A stretch of DNA of 39,533 nt from Acinetobacter towneri DSM 14962 = CIP 107472 (GTDB lineage Bacteria > Pseudomonadota > Gammaproteobacteria > Pseudomonadales > Moraxellaceae), in the NCBI RefSeq assembly GCF_000368785.1, contig NZ_KB849679.1:6263-45795 (forward strand), read 5' to 3'. A program made the position numbers and the translations under genes. Of the stretch, positions 9,950 to 18,485 are shown piece by piece. The first letter of the stretch is position 1. Each line of letters starts with the position of its first letter. Below the pieces are notes generated by a model. It saw nothing but the letters and a program-made list of their open reading frames with translations, searched no databases and was not told the origin of the DNA.

Positions 9950-11326
9950 TCAACTTTGCAACAATCGTTGCAGGTTTTTATAGTCTTCGTTAAAGATCGG
10001 ATCTTCTTCGCGCAGGCTTTGTACTTTTTCGCAGGCATGCATCACGGTACTGTGATCACGGCCACCAAATGCCATACCAATTTCAGGGAAACTGTCGCCT
10101 GTCAGCTCACGTGCCAAACCCATTGCCAACTGACGTGGACGCGCATAAATACGGGTACGTTTTGGCCCCACCAATTCTTTGAGCGGAATACGGAAATATT
10201 CACTCACGACTCGCTGAATATTTTCGGTACTGATGGTACGTGCGCGAATTGCCAAGACATCTTTTAAAGATTCACGTACCACATCTAGATCGATTGGGGT
10301 GCCTTTAAAACGGGAAATTGCCACCACTTTATTGAGTGCACCTTCAAGTTCACGCACATTAGCCACCACTTGCTGGGCAATAAATAAAGCACAGTTACGT
10401 GGTAAATCTACGGCGCTGCTTTCAGCTTTCTTTAATAAAATTTCAATTCGGGTTTCAATATCTGGCGGTTCTACCCCGACTGATAAGCCCCAAGAAAAAC
10501 GTGACACCAAACGTGCATCCAATTCGGTTAATTCTTTTGGATAACGGTCTGAAGTCAAAATAATCTGTTTAGATTCATCCAATAAAGCGTTAAAGGTATA
10601 GAAAAACTCCACCAAACTGGCTTCTTTACCTGCCAATAAGTGAATGTCATCCACCAATAACAAATCTAAAGAGCGGCAGTTTTTCTTAAATTCTTCAACC
10701 TTACCCTGCTGCAAAGAGCTGACAAAATCCTGCACAAAACTTTCTGCAGTCATGTACATCACCCGTGCATTCGGTTTGGCTTGCAACAAAGCATTGCCCA
10801 CCGCTTGCATCAAGTGAGTTTTACCCAAACCTGTTGGGCCATACAAAAATAATGGGTTGTGCTGTGAAGCCCCCAATTGGGTCAATACCTTGCGACAGGT
10901 TTCCGCAGCCATTTGGTTAGAACGACCTTCCACAAATAAGGAAAAGGTAAATAACGGATTGAGTTGGCGTTTACGGCTTTTTGCAGAACTTTCTTCTTTT
11001 TCACGTTTAGGCTTGGCCACAGGCGCAGGGCTAGATTCCAGCGCAGCAGTAGTGGTAGCAGGTTGTTCACTGGCCGATAAAATTGCACCTGGACGCGAAT
11101 CGACTAAAATTTCGACCTTACGCACGCGTCCCTCAGACAACTGCTCTGCCAAAATAGTAATCAATTCCAGATGATGTTCTTGAATGTAACGCGTCCAATA
11201 AGGATTAGGCGCATAAAGTTTTAATGTATCTTCAACTTCTTCTGCCACCAATGGGCGAATCCACATTGTAAAGACATTTCCAGAGAGCTCTTGTCGCAAG
11301 CGATTTAAGCAGTCCGTCCAAAGCAT
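9950..11326 (-). CDS. dnaA: Chromosomal replication initiator protein DnaA
   Basis: A 458-residue AAA+ initiator that binds DnaA boxes and melts oriC. Domain I spans residues 1-75. A low-complexity linker follows (about 80-118, rich in A, S, E and P). The AAA+ domain has Walker A GPTGLGKT (163-170) and Walker B LLLVDD (222-227). The DNA-binding domain IV carries the signature GGRDHSTVMHA (421-431). It is the first gene of the leftward dnaA-dnaN-recF-gyrB cluster and borders oriC directly. A DnaA box lies inside its likely promoter, which predicts autoregulation. Confidence 0.98.
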   Translation of the reverse strand: MLWTDCLNRLRQELSGNVFTMWIRPLVAEEVEDTLKLYAPNPYWTRYIQEHHLELITILAEQLSEGRVRKVEILVDSRPGAILSASEQPATTTAALESSPAPVAKPKREKEESSAKSRKRQLNPLFTFSLFVEGRSNQMAAETCRKVLTQLGASQHNPLFLYGPTGLGKTHLMQAVGNALLQAKPNARVMYMTAESFVQDFVSSLQQGKVEEFKKNCRSLDLLLVDDIHLLAGKEASLVEFFYTFNALLDESKQIILTSDRYPKELTELDARLVSRFSWGLSVGVEPPDIETRIEILLKKAESSAVDLPRNCALFIAQQVVANVRELEGALNKVVAISRFKGTPIDLDVVRESLKDVLAIRARTISTENIQRVVSEYFRIPLKELVGPKRTRIYARPRQLAMGLARELTGDSFPEIGMAFGGRDHSTVMHACEKVQSLREEDPIFNEDYKNLQRLLQS

Positions 11327-11348
11327 GTGAAACCCCTATCTAATCCAT

Positions 11349-11723
11349 TTTTAAATTTAAAACTTCTCTCGACCGCCTGAGCGGGTCGCCATTCTAACCA
11401 AGTTATCCACATCTGTCATGACAAAATCAGCAAAATTGCTCAAAAAAGGAATCATTAAACCTGAATTTAAATTTGAAACGTGGTGTGGATAAGTTTATCC
11501 GCAAGGTGTGGATAAAATATAGCACAAAGTTATCCACATAGTATTAAAATTATAGAAACACAGATATCCACAATTCAAAATTTTGTTTTATAAAAGAAAA
11601 AGTGGGTTTTCAACAGAAAAATGCGTCCCTAATAGTAATAAATTTAAATTTATAAATTTGAATTTATTTATAAGAAACGTTGCAACTGTGGATAATTCAA
11701 TCTGAGTTTAAATTTAAATTCAA
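11349..11723. repeat. AT-rich quasi-palindrome repeats within oriC (locus B)
   Basis: Copies of the TTT(A/G)AATTTAAA motif: TTTTAAATTTAAAA at 11349-11362, TGAATTTAAATTTGA at 11462-11476, a run of overlapping copies at about 11641-11666, and another at about 11706-11723. A weaker AATTCAAAA lies at 11572-11580. They alternate with the DnaA boxes. The motif is shared with the loci at 4.4 and 30.3 kb. Confidence 0.7.
11391..11419 (-). promoter_or_regulatory. dnaA promoter with DnaA box in the spacer
   Basis: On the minus strand ATGACA (plus positions 11414-11419) and TAGAAT (11391-11396) are 17 bases apart, five of six matches to each sigma-70 hexamer. The exact DnaA box at 11403-11411 lies entirely within the spacer. 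A GC-rich dyad (11371-11387) and one AT-rich quasi-palindrome (11349-11362) lie in the presumed leader before the ATG at 11326. Confidence 0.65.
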
Positions 11724-11825
11724 AACCGAAAATTTTAAAATTAAACAGAATAAGCTTGTGGATAATTATGTGAATAATACTGTTAATAACTTATTAGTCA
11801 AGCATAAACAATTACTTATCTTGTG

Positions 11826-11831
11826 TATACT
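11826..11831 (+). promoter_or_regulatory. Possible -10 element of the rpmH operon promoter
   Basis: TATACT at 11826-11831 lies 155 bases before rpmH. No good -35 hexamer is visible 16-18 bases upstream, so the assignment is tentative. The remaining leader to 11986 has no other recognisable feature. Confidence 0.3.
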
Positions 11832-11986
11832 TTAATTTGTATGATCAACCAGTCAATTGAGCGAAAACTTGTTAAAAAGAAAAATTTAGGCTTATTTTGC
11901 AAGAAACCGTGTTTTTCATTGACAGCTCAAGCAATGCGCACTAAAATCGCGGACCTTTATAGAAAGATCATTTTTGGAGTTTCGAT

Positions 11987-12121
11987 ATGAAACGTACATT
12001 TCAACCATCTGAATTAAAGCGTAAGCGCGTTCATGGTTTCCGTGCTCGTATGGCTACTAAAGCTGGTCGTCAAGTATTGGCTCGCCGTCGTGCAAAAGGT
12101 CGTCACAGCTTAACTGTTTAA
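11987..12121 (+). CDS. rpmH: 50S ribosomal protein L34
   Basis: A 44-residue, strongly basic protein: it starts [18 protein letters not shown] and ends GRHSLTV, the complete L34 sequence pattern. It is a structural protein of the large ribosomal subunit that binds 23S rRNA. The ATG is preceded by TTGGAG. It heads the conserved rpmH-rnpA-yidD-yidC gene order, with rnpA starting 31 bases after its stop. Confidence 0.98.
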
Positions 12122-12152
12122 TACAGTCACGCTGAACCGACTCTTGGGTGTT

Positions 12153-12545
12153 ATGACAACACTTTATGGCTTCAGCACAGAGTTGAGATTACGCTGTGCT
12201 GCCGATTATAAAGGTGTGTTTGATGGTGCGCTTTTTAAAGTGCATCAACCCCATTTCTTATTTCTTGCAAAACATTCCGAACTGCCGAATAGCCGTTTGG
12301 GTCTTGTCGTTGCAAAAAAGAAAGTGCGTCGTGCACACGAACGAAATCGAGTAAAACGACTTGCTCGCGAAAGTTTTCGCTTACACCAACAGCAATTAAA
12401 TGACTTAGATATTGTGGTAATGCCCAAAGTTGGGGTAGATACGGTATCTAATGCGGAATTGCATCAGCAATTACAATTTGCTTGGCAGAAGTTACAACGT
12501 CTCGCCAAAAAGCATTCAAAAATAGCTCCCTCCCCACAAAAGTAG
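12153..12545 (+). CDS. rnpA: Ribonuclease P protein component
   Basis: A 130-residue basic protein that assists the RNase P RNA in cutting 5' leaders off tRNA precursors. The conserved RNA-binding block is visible as [20 protein letters not shown] followed by [10 protein letters not shown]; the RxxxRNRxKR core is intact. I use the ATG at 12153, which gives [20 protein letters not shown]; an in-frame TTG nine bases earlier is less likely. Its position between rpmH and yidD is the standard order. Confidence 0.95.
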   Translation: MTTLYGFSTELRLRCAADYKGVFDGALFKVHQPHFLFLAKHSELPNSRLGLVVAKKKVRRAHERNRVKRLARESFRLHQQQLNDLDIVVMPKVGVDTVSNAELHQQLQFAWQKLQRLAKKHSKIAPSPQK

Positions 12546-12554
12546 AGATGGCCA

Positions 12555-12875
12555 ATGGTACTTTTACTGCATTGGTTGATACGTTTCTATCAGATCGCGA
12601 TTAGTCCTTTATTGGGACCACGCTGTCGCTATATTCCAACATGTTCTCAATATTCTTTGGAAGCAGTCCATACGCATGGTGCTGTACGTGGTGTGTGGCT
12701 GGCTACAAAACGTATTTGTCGTTGTCATCCGTGGGGTGGTTCGGGCTATGATCCGGTGCCGCCAAAAGTCATTCGTTTTATTTCATTTCAGCAAATAGAT
12801 TCTCAAACGCATCACATTACTGTACCCTTTCGTGATCGTTTATTGAACCAAAATCACTCTAACCACTTGGGGTAA
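12555..12875 (+). CDS. yidD: Membrane protein insertion efficiency factor YidD
   Basis: A 106-residue protein of the YidD family with an N-terminal amphipathic segment ([18 protein letters not shown]) and the family core: [17 protein letters not shown], then [17 protein letters not shown]. It sits at the inner face of the cytoplasmic membrane and is thought to assist YidC-dependent insertion. The C-terminal 30 residues are a less conserved extension. It starts nine bases after rnpA and ends five before yidC, so translation of the three is probably linked. Confidence 0.93.
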   Translation: MVLLLHWLIRFYQIAISPLLGPRCRYIPTCSQYSLEAVHTHGAVRGVWLATKRICRCHPWGGSGYDPVPPKVIRFISFQQIDSQTHHITVPFRDRLLNQNHSNHLG

Positions 12876-12880
12876 TAGAT

Positions 12881-14644
12881 ATGCAACAATGGGCCAGGTT
12901 TGCAATTCTCGGGGCCATGTTTGTCGTCGCATATTTGCTCATTTTGGCGTGGCAAAAAGATTATGGAAATGCTGAAACAGCACCGCAGCAAAAAACTGCC
13001 GTTGTTTCACATGAAGTGTCTGCAGATTTGCCGAATGCCCAAACGGCTACAGCAGCTTCTGATGTACCGCAAGCAAATATTCCTGCACAGCAAACAACCG
13101 ATGCCACAGCACCTGTAAGTCAGCAGCTTATTTCAGTACAAACTGACCTTTATCATCTTTGGATCAATCCGAAAGGTGGTGATATTGTTCGTGTTGAATT
13201 ACTCAATCATGACAAAAATAAAGACAGTGACGATCCTTTCGTCATGCTGGAAAGCGATGCTAAGCGCACCTATGTCGCGCAATCTGGGTTAATCGGGCTG
13301 AATGGTCCAGACAGTAGCCGTAATGGCCGCCCAAGCTATGAAATTGAAAAATCGACTTATAGCTTAGCCGATGCCAAAGAAAGCAAAAATAAAGCGGGTG
13401 AAACAGTTAAAACTTTAACTGTCCCAATGGTATATAAAACTGCCGATGGTGTAGAAATCATTAAAACCTTTAGTTTTACTGAAGGTGAATATCCTGTGCT
13501 GGTGAATCACAAAGTGATTAACCGCAGCAGCCAAAACTGGCAAGGTCAGATGTTTGGTCAGTTGAAACGTGATAATTCAGATGATCCAGGCAAGTCAGAT
13601 CAAGGTATTTTTACCTTGGGTACTTTCCTTGGCGGCGCATGGGGAACACCTGAAGAACACTACAACAAGTTGAAATTTGACAATTTTAATGACGAAAAAT
13701 TGAATGTCGATGCAACAGGTGGTTGGGTGGCCGTGGTTCAGCACTATTTCGTGAGTGCATGGGTTCCGGGGCAGTTAAAATTGACGCAGGCCGATGGTCA
13801 ACCGTATGCAGCGAAGTTGGAATCACGTAAATCTAGCGATGAAATGAACATCATTGGTTTTACCTCGCCAACCATTAATGTCCCTGCAGGTACGGTGGCA
13901 GAAGTTGATGCGACCTTCTACTCTGGTCCAAAAATTCAGTCTGAATTGAAAGATTTGGCGACAGGTTTGAACCAAACTGTGGATTATGGCTGGTTATGGC
14001 CAATTGCAAAATTATTGTTTATTGGTTTGCAATTCTTCCATGGTTTAGTGGGCAACTGGGGTTGGTCAATCATCTTATTAACCGTTCTTGTCAAACTGAT
14101 TCTTTGGCCGTTATCGTCTAAGAGCTATCGTTCTATGGCGAAAATGCGTGTGATTGCACCAGAAATGCAGCGCATGAAAGAAGAATTTGGCGAAGACCGT
14201 ATGCGTTTCTCGCAAGAAATGATGGCACTTTATAAACGTGAACAAGTGAATCCACTGTCAGGTTGTTTGCCATTGTTACTACAAATGCCAATTTTCCTTG
14301 CCTTGTACTGGGTATTGATGGAATCGGTAGAGTTACGCCATGCACCGTGGTTAGGTTGGATTCAAGACTTATCGGCAATGGACCCTTGGTTTATCTTGCC
14401 ATTGTTGATGGGTGTGACCATGTACGTTCAACAAATGTTGAACCCACAGCCAACAGATCCAATGCAGGCAAAAATCTTCCGCATTATGCCTGTGGTATTT
14501 ACCGTATTCTTATTGTTCTTCCCTGCAGGTCTAGTTCTGTACTGGATTGTCAACAACTTGATTACGATTTTGCAGCAAAGCTTGATCAACAAAAGTGTTG
14601 AAAAAGACCGCGCTAAACGAGAAGAGGCAACTCCAGTCAATTAA
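12881..14644 (+). CDS. yidC: Membrane protein insertase YidC
   Basis: A 587-residue inner-membrane insertase. An N-terminal transmembrane helix (FAILGAMFVVAYLLILAW) is followed by a Q/A/T-rich linker and the large periplasmic beta domain of gram-negative YidC (to about residue 365). The conserved insertase core has five membrane segments, beginning near LFIGLQFFHGLVGNWGWSIILLT. The basic cytoplasmic loop MAKMRVIAPEMQRMKEEFGED and NPLSGCLPLLLQMPIF are both present. It works alone or with SecYEG to insert membrane proteins. It is the end of the rpmH cluster; a hairpin terminator follows. Confidence 0.97.
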   Translation: MQQWARFAILGAMFVVAYLLILAWQKDYGNAETAPQQKTAVVSHEVSADLPNAQTATAASDVPQANIPAQQTTDATAPVSQQLISVQTDLYHLWINPKGGDIVRVELLNHDKNKDSDDPFVMLESDAKRTYVAQSGLIGLNGPDSSRNGRPSYEIEKSTYSLADAKESKNKAGETVKTLTVPMVYKTADGVEIIKTFSFTEGEYPVLVNHKVINRSSQNWQGQMFGQLKRDNSDDPGKSDQGIFTLGTFLGGAWGTPEEHYNKLKFDNFNDEKLNVDATGGWVAVVQHYFVSAWVPGQLKLTQADGQPYAAKLESRKSSDEMNIIGFTSPTINVPAGTVAEVDATFYSGPKIQSELKDLATGLNQTVDYGWLWPIAKLLFIGLQFFHGLVGNWGWSIILLTVLVKLILWPLSSKSYRSMAKMRVIAPEMQRMKEEFGEDRMRFSQEMMALYKREQVNPLSGCLPLLLQMPIFLALYWVLMESVELRHAPWLGWIQDLSAMDPWFILPLLMGVTMYVQQMLNPQPTDPMQAKIFRIMPVVFTVFLLFFPAGLVLYWIVNNLITILQQSLINKSVEKDRAKREEATPVN

Positions 14645-14664
14645 GTATGGCTGAGCTGCTGAAT

Positions 14665-14701
14665 AAATCCGCTTAAGATGGTAATCTTAGGCGGATTTTT
14701 C
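14665..14701 (+). terminator. yidC terminator
   Basis: AAATCCGCTTAAGAT and ATCTTAGGCGGATTT form a long stem around a four-base loop, ending in a T-rich tail. It lies 20 bases after the yidC stop. Confidence 0.8.
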
Positions 14702-14735
14702 TTTGCATATATTTTGAAAGTTTTAGGTGAATTTT

Positions 14736-16091
14736 ATGTATAACCGCAGCACCATTGCCGCAATCGCGACTCCACCTGGCCGTGGTGGTGTGGGGGTGAT
14801 TCGCCTGTCGGGATCCAAAGCCTATGCGATTGCCGCAGCCTTGACCCAAAAAGACTTACCCAAAGCACGTTACGCAGGTTTTCGCCAGTTTTACGATGCA
14901 GCGAATGAAGTCATGGATGAAGGTTTGGTGATTTGTTTCCCCAATCCTCATTCATTTACTGGCGAAGATGTGGTGGAACTACAAGGGCATGGTGGCCCAG
15001 TGATTCAAAATGCTTTATTGGCACGTTTACTGGAACTCGGTGCAACGGCTGCCAAAGCGGGTGAATTTTCGATGCGCGCCTTTGAAAATGGCAAGCTGGA
15101 TTTGGTACAGGCCGAAGCCATTGCCGATTTAATTGATGCCACTTCACAAGCCGCTGCGCGTTCTGCAGTGCGTTCCCTTCAAGGGGCTTTTTCCACCAAA
15201 GTGAATACTGTGCTAGAACAGTTAATTCATTTACGTTTGCATGTTGAAGCTGCTATTGATTTTCCTGAAGAAGAAATTGACTTTTTGGCCGATGGGAAAA
15301 TCCTTAATTTGCTAGATGAAGTGGCTACTTCGGTGACTGCTGTGCAACAATCTGCGCGTCAGGGACAATTGTTGCGTGAAGGTCTGCAGGTAGTGATTGC
15401 GGGCAAACCGAATGCAGGTAAATCTTCTCTACTCAATGCCTTGGCGGGTATTGAACGTGCAATTGTGACTGATATTGCGGGAACTACTCGTGACGTATTG
15501 CATGAAAAAATTACCCTAAATGGCTTACCAATTACCCTGACCGATACCGCAGGTTTACGTGAAACAGGGGATATTGTGGAGCAGGAAGGGATTCGCCGTG
15601 CAATTAAAGAAATTGAACAGGCGGATTTATTGTTATTGGTCTATGACTTGAGCCAAAACGAAGATCCGTTGCAATTGGCACAGCATTATTTTGCTGAACA
15701 TATTGAACCGAAGCGTTTGATGTTGATTGGCAATAAATGCGATTTAACTGGTGTACAAGCTACAATTTCAGATTTTAATGGTTTTAGACATATTACTGTG
15801 TCGGCCAAACAAGAAACAGGTGTTCAATCGCTCATAGAGGCGATTACAGCGCATGCAGGCTTTCAGCCTGAAGAAGATACCTTTATTGCACGTACCCGTC
15901 ATTTAGACGCAATGAAACGCACGCAGCAGTATTTGGCTGAAGCACGTGAGCAGTTGGTGGTCTATCATGCGGGGGAATTAGTAGCCGAGTCGTTACGTCT
16001 TGCACAGAATGCTTTGGGTGAGATCACTGGTGATTTTTCTGCAGATGATTTGTTGGGCAAGATTTTTGGATCGTTTTGTATTGGGAAATGA
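14736..16091 (+). CDS. mnmE: tRNA modification GTPase MnmE
   Basis: A 451-residue GTPase that with MnmG makes the 5-carboxymethylaminomethyl group on wobble uridine 34 of tRNAs. The N-terminal folate-binding domain begins YNRSTIAAIATPPGRGGVGV. The inserted G domain has GKPNAGKS (223-230), DTAGLRET and NKCD. The C-terminus ends FCIGK, whose cysteine is the conserved one. I use the ATG at 14736 with AGGTGA five bases upstream; an in-frame GTG at 14727 overlaps that site. In many relatives gidA (mnmG), gidB and parAB follow; here they do not. Confidence 0.97.
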   Translation: MYNRSTIAAIATPPGRGGVGVIRLSGSKAYAIAAALTQKDLPKARYAGFRQFYDAANEVMDEGLVICFPNPHSFTGEDVVELQGHGGPVIQNALLARLLELGATAAKAGEFSMRAFENGKLDLVQAEAIADLIDATSQAAARSAVRSLQGAFSTKVNTVLEQLIHLRLHVEAAIDFPEEEIDFLADGKILNLLDEVATSVTAVQQSARQGQLLREGLQVVIAGKPNAGKSSLLNALAGIERAIVTDIAGTTRDVLHEKITLNGLPITLTDTAGLRETGDIVEQEGIRRAIKEIEQADLLLLVYDLSQNEDPLQLAQHYFAEHIEPKRLMLIGNKCDLTGVQATISDFNGFRHITVSAKQETGVQSLIEAITAHAGFQPEEDTFIARTRHLDAMKRTQQYLAEAREQLVVYHAGELVAESLRLAQNALGEITGDFSADDLLGKIFGSFCIGK

Positions 16092-16126
16092 TTTTTAGCG
16101 ATTACTTCCTGATTTGATACAAAAAT

Positions 16127-16158
16127 AGCATTAAGTTTGAGTGGCTTAGTGCTTTTTT
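16127..16158 (+). terminator. mnmE terminator
   Basis: AGCATTAAG pairs with CTTAGTGCT (one G-T pair), followed by six T residues. From here to the next gene at 16410 I see only AT-rich sequence and no further element. Confidence 0.7.
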
Positions 16159-16409
16159 ATTATCCTATTTGGGGTGATCTGCTACTAAAAATCAGCCTAT
16201 TCGTTAATGTTTAGTTTCTCATTCGGCACAAGCCCGATCTAACTTATGTCATATTTAAACGTTTCAATTTATCTTTATGAAAACCCATCAATAATCACGT
16301 AAGTCTTTTTAAACCGCAGCATTTAAAGCTATGATGAGAAAATAATCAAAAATTGGCGCTCAATTCAATCCTAAATGCACGAGATGAAATCTCTGATGGA
16401 GGTATTTGG

Positions 16410-16745
16410 ATGTTTGAACTGGCTTTTTTACGTGAAATACTCATTTCTTCGGTTCATTTTTTGCAATTGTCACTCGAAGCCATTTCTGTGATTTGTGTGG
16501 TGATTGGTCTAGTTAAAACTTTATGGGTGCTGGTTCAATTAAAATCGGGGCGTACTGCACGTTATTGTTTTGGGGATTGGCTTGCGACGGCGCTTGAATT
16601 TCAGTTGGCTGCAGATATTTTAGCCACCACGGTAGATCCAGATTTAGATAGCCTAATTAAATTGGCGATCATTGCTGTCATTCGAACCTTTTTGAATTAC
16701 TTCCTAACCAAAGAATTAGAGCATCAAACCATCAATGAAAAATAA
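16410..16745 (+). CDS. DUF1622 family inner-membrane protein
   Basis: A 111-residue protein with about three hydrophobic segments: SVHFLQLSLEAISVICVVIG, a middle segment around FGDWLATALEFQLAADILATT, and LIKLAIIAVIRTFLNYFL near the end. The pattern, with the conserved R-x-x-LNYFL element, matches DUF1622 membrane proteins of unknown function. I set the start at the ATG at 16410, which has GGAGG nine bases before it; the frame is open 57 bases further up but only from a TTG. It stands alone between mnmE and a convergent MFS gene. Confidence 0.8.
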   Translation: MFELAFLREILISSVHFLQLSLEAISVICVVIGLVKTLWVLVQLKSGRTARYCFGDWLATALEFQLAADILATTVDPDLDSLIKLAIIAVIRTFLNYFLTKELEHQTINEK

Positions 16746-16869
16746 TGGCTATTGAGTTTGAGATCAAAATAGAAGACATAGTCCCATTCATCTACAAGGT
16801 TTGAATATTTGAATAAACTCAGCTGATCCAAACCTTGTCCTGATTTTAGTTTGTCGTTTAGATGAAACT

Positions 16870-18057
16870 TCATCCTAAAACAGGTTTGTTCTGCAACTGG
16901 CGATACCAAATAATGATGTAGCCACACAGTAAGCAGATGGCTGCACAAAAGCTAAGTACGGCGGTGGTTAAACCGAAATGATCGGCCAGATAACCGACTG
17001 CAATAATTGGCAGAATCGTGCCTAAATAGCCCATAAATAAATAGGTCGACATCACTGCAGCACGATTCTGCAGATTGGTCATGGCATGAATTAAACCAAA
17101 AGCGCCAATCAATGCCAACCCGTGTCCTATGCCTAGCAGCACATCACTCACAAAAAATAGAAAACTCCAGTGTAAATACATGCATAAACCGAGTACCAAT
17201 AAACTCAATAACAGCAAATACAGCCCATAATTTAGACATTTTTGTGCAGGAATGGCTTTAGAAAAATACTGCACCAGCGCTGAAATCAGCAAAATACAGG
17301 TGATGGCCAAACCACTGACCAAAGGCCCGTGCCACGGAATAATCACTTGCACAAAAGAGGGAGAGAGCGAAGCAAATAAACTAAAGGCAGCAAAGGCACA
17401 GAATGCGGTTAAACCTGTAATATAAAATTCTGCATGAAAGCGTGGTTCTGGGCGTTCTAATTTTGGGGCAATCGAGAAGGCTTGTGGCGTAAATTCAGGC
17501 GGTGCTAAACGTAACAATCCAATAAAACACAGTACTGCACCCAAAATGACAGGAATATATGGACTAAACAAAGGCGCTGCTGAAAATTGTGCCACACCAC
17601 CACCGAGCAAAGGACCTAAGCCAAACCCGACTGCGGTAATGACTGAACTGAGCTGTGGCGCATGTGCTTTATGTGATTCGGGGATACTCCACATTAAGCC
17701 AATTAACGCCGATGTAGTCATAAGACCTGAAGCAATTCCAATCACAAAACGCCCCAAAGCAAGCCAAAGTGCATTGGTGGCAAACATAGACAGAATCAGT
17801 CCGAGGGTGATGATCACTAAACCCAATTCTAAGGTTTTTAAGAAGCCGATACTGTTGCTGGTACGCCCTAAAAAGAGCAAGGTAGCCAAACAACCGAGCA
17901 TATACGCCACAAAAATAAAGGTGATATGGCTGGGTAAAAGCTGCCACAATTCCTGATAAATTGGATACAGCGGGCTTGCAAGTGCCGTGCCCATGGTGCC
18001 AATAATCAGGGCGAGGCTGATCATCACGAAAGGATGCCAAGATTGAGATTGAGTCAT
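16870..18057 (-). CDS. MFS transporter
   Basis: A 395-residue membrane protein with about 12 predicted hydrophobic helices. Features of the major facilitator superfamily are present: a proline-containing first helix (ALASPLYPIYQELW), the cytoplasmic loop 2-3 motif in altered form (LGRTSNSIGFLKTL), an arginine in helix 4 (LALGRFVIGIASGLM) and a GFGLGPLLGG motif C in helix 5, which is typical of antiporters. It most likely exports small molecules by proton exchange, but the substrate cannot be told. It is followed by dmeR in the upstream direction, 103 bases away; I see no shared operon evidence. Confidence 0.85.
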   Translation of the reverse strand: MTQSQSWHPFVMISLALIIGTMGTALASPLYPIYQELWQLLPSHITFIFVAYMLGCLATLLFLGRTSNSIGFLKTLELGLVIITLGLILSMFATNALWLALGRFVIGIASGLMTTSALIGLMWSIPESHKAHAPQLSSVITAVGFGLGPLLGGGVAQFSAAPLFSPYIPVILGAVLCFIGLLRLAPPEFTPQAFSIAPKLERPEPRFHAEFYITGLTAFCAFAAFSLFASLSPSFVQVIIPWHGPLVSGLAITCILLISALVQYFSKAIPAQKCLNYGLYLLLLSLLVLGLCMYLHWSFLFFVSDVLLGIGHGLALIGAFGLIHAMTNLQNRAAVMSTYLFMGYLGTILPIIAVGYLADHFGLTTAVLSFCAAICLLCGYIIIWYRQLQNKPVLG

Positions 18058-18160
18058 AAAAAACTCGATTGATGGCTAAACTCTTGAGTTTAGTCTCATA
18101 TAGTGAGAAATATCACTCAGTGTAAAGACAAGCCTTGAATCTGGTCAAGCCTATTTGTGT

Positions 18161-18430
18161 TTAAGCATAGCGTTTTAGCAGTTTCATAAACTCTTCCAGT
18201 TCATGTTCATCAATCGCGCATTGATCACCAATCACATGATGACGCAAATGCGATTCGATTAACTCATTCATCAAACCATTGACCGCACCTTTAATAGCTG
18301 CGACTTGTTGTAAAACTTCAATACAGCCATGATCAGGATTGTGAAGTGCTTGTTCCACTGCCCCAATTTGCCCTTGTAGACGTTTGACGCGATTTAAAAT
18401 TTTCTTATCTGTATGTAAATGACCCAACAC
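18161..18430 (-). CDS. dmeR: CsoR/RcnR-family metal-sensing repressor, DmeR type
   Basis: An 89-residue all-helical repressor of the CsoR/RcnR/FrmR (DUF156) family. The metal-site fingerprint is H4, C36, H61 and H65, the His-Cys-His-His set of the nickel/cobalt sensor RcnR and its relative DmeR, not the Cys-His-Cys set of copper sensors. It is divergent from dmeF with 55 bases between, and a perfect inverted repeat lies in that gap. The expected logic, from family knowledge, is that the apo-repressor binds the gap and cobalt or nickel releases it. FrmR-type formaldehyde sensing is an alternative but is made unlikely by the neighbour. Confidence 0.88.
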   Translation of the reverse strand: MLGHLHTDKKILNRVKRLQGQIGAVEQALHNPDHGCIEVLQQVAAIKGAVNGLMNELIESHLRHHVIGDQCAIDEHELEEFMKLLKRYA

Positions 18431-18445
18431 ATCACCTCAATTTCT

Positions 18446-18466
18446 ATATACTCTAGGAGAGTATAT
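18446..18466. promoter_or_regulatory. Probable DmeR operator between dmeR and dmeF
   Basis: A perfect inverted repeat with nine-base arms ATATACTCT and AGAGTATAT around AGG, in the middle of the 55-base divergent gap. AT-rich arms around a short G-containing centre fit CsoR/RcnR operators. It would control both genes. Confidence 0.75.
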
Positions 18467-18485
18467 TTAACAATGATTTCCCATT

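Larger units (their letters stand above)
11327..11830. other. Replication origin oriC
   Basis: The gap between divergent dnaA and rpmH holds six exact DnaA boxes (TTATCCACA or complement) at 11403, 11484, 11507, 11530, 11687 and 11757, and two one-mismatch forms at 11495 and 11564. Boxes 11484-11538 form a tight cluster of alternating orientation. The stretch about 11573-11760 is extremely AT-rich and is the likely unwinding element, with the last two boxes in its right part. Several copies of the TTT(A/G)AATTTAAA motif are interspersed. Position and content are those of a gammaproteobacterial oriC of the Pseudomonas type. Confidence 0.92.

Noticed and set aside
10857..11174. 105-residue plus-strand frame opposite dnaA
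   Set aside because: It lies entirely opposite dnaA coding sequence and has no start signal.
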